Of a stretch of 8,120 bases of DNA, positions 6,162-8,120 are shown one piece after another (positions within the stretch are counted from its first letter, which is position 1; each line of letters opens with the position of its first letter). The position numbers and the translations under genes are program-made. Source of the DNA: Aurantimonas sp036252795 (GTDB taxonomy: Bacteria; Pseudomonadota; Alphaproteobacteria; Rhizobiales; Rhizobiaceae); assembly GCA_036252795.1 (NCBI GenBank), contig DASYHY010000002.1, positions 1 through 8,120 of the forward strand, written 5' to 3'. Below the pieces are notes generated by a model. That model saw only the letters and a program-made list of their open reading frames with translations, searched no databases and was not told where the DNA came from.

Positions 6162-6791
6162 CTATTTCGTCCCGTACATGCGGTCGCCGGCGTCGCCGAG
6201 GCCGGGCACGATATAGCCCTTCTCGTTCAGATGGCTGTCGATCGCGGCGGTGAAGACGGGGATGTCGGGGTGCGCCGCACGGAAGCGCGCGACGCCTTCG
6301 GGCGCGGCGAGGAGGCACAGGAAGCGGATGTTCTTGGCGCCGCGCTGCTTCAGCTTCTCCATGGCGGCGATGGCGGAGTTCGCCGTTGCCAGCATCGGGT
6401 CGACGACGATGACGAGGCGGTTCGCGAGATCCTCCGGCGCCTTGAAGTAGTATTCGACGGGCTGCAGCGTCTCGTGGTCGCGGTAGAGGCCGATATGAGC
6501 GACGCGTGCGGCCGGAACCAGGTCCAGCATGCCCTCCAGAAGCCCGTTGCCGGCCCGCAGGATCGAGGCGAAGACCAGCTTCTTGCCTTCCAGGACCGGC
6601 GCGTCCATCGGCTCCAGCGGCGTCTCGATGCGGATCGTCGTCAGGTCCAGATTGCGCGTGACCTCGTAGCAGAGCAGCGTCGAGATCTCCCGCAGCAATC
6701 GGCGAAAGCTCGCCGTCGAGGTCTCCTTGTTGCGCATCAGCGTGAGCTTGTGCTGGACCAGCGGGTGGTCGATGACGGTGACGCCGTCCAT
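6162..6791 (-). CDS. upp: Uracil phosphoribosyltransferase
   Basis: A 209-residue cytoplasmic salvage enzyme that joins uracil and PRPP to give UMP, the usual length for the family. The N-terminal part shows HPLVQHKLTLMRNKETS (9-25). The PRPP-binding loop is VVDPMLATANSA (129-140); this reads ATANS where E. coli has ATGGS, a position that varies in the family (ATAGS also occurs). The uracil-binding C-terminal segment YIVPGLGDAGDRMYGTK (193-209) is complete. The ATG at 6791 has GAGG four bases upstream (6796-6799 on the complementary strand). It lies downstream of deoB on the same strand across a 140-base gap and may share its transcript. In this locus it recovers the uracil released from uridine or deoxyuridine by the phosphorylase of the facing operon. 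Confidence 0.96.
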   Translation of the reverse strand: MDGVTVIDHPLVQHKLTLMRNKETSTASFRRLLREISTLLCYEVTRNLDLTTIRIETPLEPMDAPVLEGKKLVFASILRAGNGLLEGMLDLVPAARVAHIGLYRDHETLQPVEYYFKAPEDLANRLVIVVDPMLATANSAIAAMEKLKQRGAKNIRFLCLLAAPEGVARFRAAHPDIPVFTAAIDSHLNEKGYIVPGLGDAGDRMYGTK

Positions 6792-6931
6792 GAGGCCTCG
6801 CTTTCTGGCTGCCGTGACGATCCCTGCTTAGCCGCCCGCCGGGGACGCGCCAAGAGCGATCGCGACAAGCTCCGGACAATCCGGCAGCCGGCGCCGGGTC
6901 GCCGGGTGGATGAGCGGCGAGGGGGCCTGAC
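6792..6931 (-). other. Intergenic region between deoB and upp
   Basis: In these 140 bases I see no protein-like reading frame. GC-rich CCGG repeats lie at 6872-6900, including the 10-base palindrome CCGGCGCCGG (6888-6897) and a CCGG-A-TTG-T-CCGG hairpin read on the minus strand (6872-6884). These could weakly terminate or pause deoB transcription. No T-run and no convincing promoter for upp is visible. An adenosine deaminase gene, which often lies between these two genes, is absent here and has left no recognisable remnant. Confidence 0.35.
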
Positions 6932-8120
6932 TCAAAGGAAGCTGGTGCCGTGCCGGCCGGCAGGAAGCTTCAGATGCGCCGCGACGCTCTCGCCGATATC
7001 GGCGAAGGTCTCGCGGTGGCCGATGGCGCGGGGCGCGACGCCGGGCCCGAAGGCCAGCACCGGCACGTTCTCGCGCGTGTGGTCCGTTCCCGCCCATGTC
7101 GGGTCGCAGCCATGGTCGGCGGTGATGATCGCGAGATCCCCCGGCCGGAGCCTCGCCTCTAGCTCCGGCAGCCGCGCGTCGAACGCCTCGAGCGCCGCGG
7201 CATAGCCGGCGACGTCGCGGCGGTGCCCGTGAAGCATGTCGAAATCGACGAAATTGGCGAAGACGAGATCGCCGTCCGCCGCGTCTTCGATCGCGCCGAG
7301 CATAGCGTCGAACAGGGCCATGTTTCCGTCGGCCTTTCGGACTTCGCTGATGCCCTTTCCGGCAAAGATGTCGCCGATCTTGCCGATGGCGATGACTTTC
7401 CGCCCGGCTGCCACGGCACGATCGAGCACCGTCGGCTCCGGCGGCGGGACCGAATAGTCGCGGCGATTGGCGGTGCGCCGGAAGCTCGGCGAATCCTCGC
7501 CGATGAACGGGCGCGCGATGACGCGGCCGATATTCAGCGGATCGACGTGACGCCGAACGATCGCGCACAGGTCGTAGAGGCGCTCAAGCCCGAAGTGATC
7601 CTCGTGGGCGGCGATCTGCAGCACGCTGTCGGCCGATGTGTAGAAGATCGGCCGGCCGGTCGCGACGCTCTCCTCGCCGAGTTCGGCGATGATCTCCGTG
7701 CCGGAGGCGTGCCGGTCCCCCAGGATGCCGGGGATGCCGCTGTCGTCGATGATCTGCTGGATCAGCGAGGCGGGAAGTGCCGGGACGGTGCGCGGGAAAT
7801 AGCCCCAGTCGAAGCGGACGGGGACGCCGGCGATTTCCCAGTGGCCGGACGGCGTGTCCTTGCCGCGCGAGACCTCTCCCGCCGATCCGAAGAGGCCGGC
7901 CTCGGCGGGCTCGGCATCTTCGTGGCCGGCGGCGCGATAGAGCCCGAGACGGCGCAGGTTGGGCAAAGCGAGGGGACCCCGGCGCACACCTTCCCGATCG
8001 GCGTCGCCGGCGTTCGCGGCGGCCAGGATGTGGCCGAACGTGTCGGCGCCTGCGTCGCCGAATGTGTCGGCGTCACGGGCGCCGCCGATCCCGAAGGAGT
8101 CGAGAACCATGAGTATCGCG
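6932..8120 (-). CDS. deoB: Phosphopentomutase (5' end truncated by the window)
   Basis: A cytoplasmic Mn-dependent enzyme of the alkaline phosphatase superfamily that interconverts (deoxy)ribose-1-phosphate and (deoxy)ribose-5-phosphate. About 395 residues are visible. The ATG at 8110 should not be taken as the start. The frame stays open to the edge and reads Ala-Ile-Leu ahead of MVLDSFGIGG, as expected inside the first beta strand of the family, so only a few N-terminal residues are missing. Counting from that Met, metal and catalytic motifs are D4 in VLDSFGIGG, T86 in SRGKDTPSGHWE (the phosphorylated Thr), VDFDMLHGHRRD (288-299), TADHGCDPTW (330-339) and TDHTREN (342-348). The distinctive cap domain fills the middle. 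It acts on the sugar phosphates released by the phosphorylases of the facing operon and is followed on the same strand by upp. Confidence 0.95.
   Translation of the reverse strand, partial: AILMVLDSFGIGGARDADTFGDAGADTFGHILAAANAGDADREGVRRGPLALPNLRRLGLYRAAGHEDAEPAEAGLFGSAGEVSRGKDTPSGHWEIAGVPVRFDWGYFPRTVPALPASLIQQIIDDSGIPGILGDRHASGTEIIAELGEESVATGRPIFYTSADSVLQIAAHEDHFGLERLYDLCAIVRRHVDPLNIGRVIARPFIGEDSPSFRRTANRRDYSVPPPEPTVLDRAVAAGRKVIAIGKIGDIFAGKGISEVRKADGNMALFDAMLGAIEDAADGDLVFANFVDFDMLHGHRRDVAGYAAALEAFDARLPELEARLRPGDLAIITADHGCDPTWAGTDHTRENVPVLAFGPGVAPRAIGHRETFADIGESVAAHLKLPAGRHGTSFL

Noticed and set aside
6888..6897. Palindrome CCGGCGCCGG as an intrinsic terminator of deoB
   Set aside because: It has no usable loop and no T-run on the transcribed side; such palindromes are common by chance at this GC content.
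5473..7205. Plus-strand open frames (221, 182 and 504 residues) over the protease, upp and deoB
   Set aside because: Arg/Ala/Gly-rich sequences without motifs, antisense to three confident genes.
6828..7568. Minus-strand frame running out of deoB into the deoB-upp gap, considered as a remnant of adenosine deaminase
   Set aside because: The portion beyond deoB shows no adenosine deaminase motif and most of the frame is a shadow of deoB.

Overview
This is a high-GC window, roughly two thirds G+C, and reads as an alphaproteobacterial chromosome, most likely Hyphomicrobiales/Rhizobiales. That placement rests on GC content, protein flavour and gene content, and the genus cannot be named from sequence alone. 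All recognisable genes but two serve nucleoside uptake and salvage. I see no tRNA, rRNA, CRISPR array, insertion sequence or phage gene.

Left block (1-5447, + strand): one tightly packed operon that begins before the window. It holds the C-terminal end of a two-NBD ABC ATPase of the simple-sugar/nucleoside (BmpA/Nup-type) class, a small VOC-fold protein of unknown substrate, two BPD_transp_2 permeases, cytidine deaminase (cdd), a trimeric-type purine nucleoside phosphorylase and thymidine phosphorylase (deoA). Junctions are GTGA, TGATG and ATGA overlaps or gaps of 3-7 bases. The exception is 63 bases before deoA. A 7-bp hairpin spans the VOC stop codon and covers part of the Shine-Dalgarno sequence of the first permease.

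Middle (5479-6021, - strand): a convergent gene for a membrane-anchored retropepsin-like aspartic protease (TIGR02281-like), with no obvious link to nucleosides.

Right block (6162-8120, - strand): deoB (phosphopentomutase, its 5' end cut off by the window edge), then upp (uracil phosphoribosyltransferase).

Pathway logic: the transporter imports nucleosides. Cdd converts cytidine to uridine. The purine nucleoside phosphorylase and DeoA split nucleosides into bases and (deoxy)ribose-1-phosphate. DeoB moves the phosphate to C5, and Upp recaptures uracil as UMP. deoC (deoxyribose-phosphate aldolase) and add (adenosine deaminase), frequent companions of such clusters, are not in the window.

I found no convincing undescribed system. 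The points most worth checking are the VOC gene inside the transporter operon, the stop-codon hairpin, the non-canonical ATPase site, and paired inverted repeats in the upp-protease gap.
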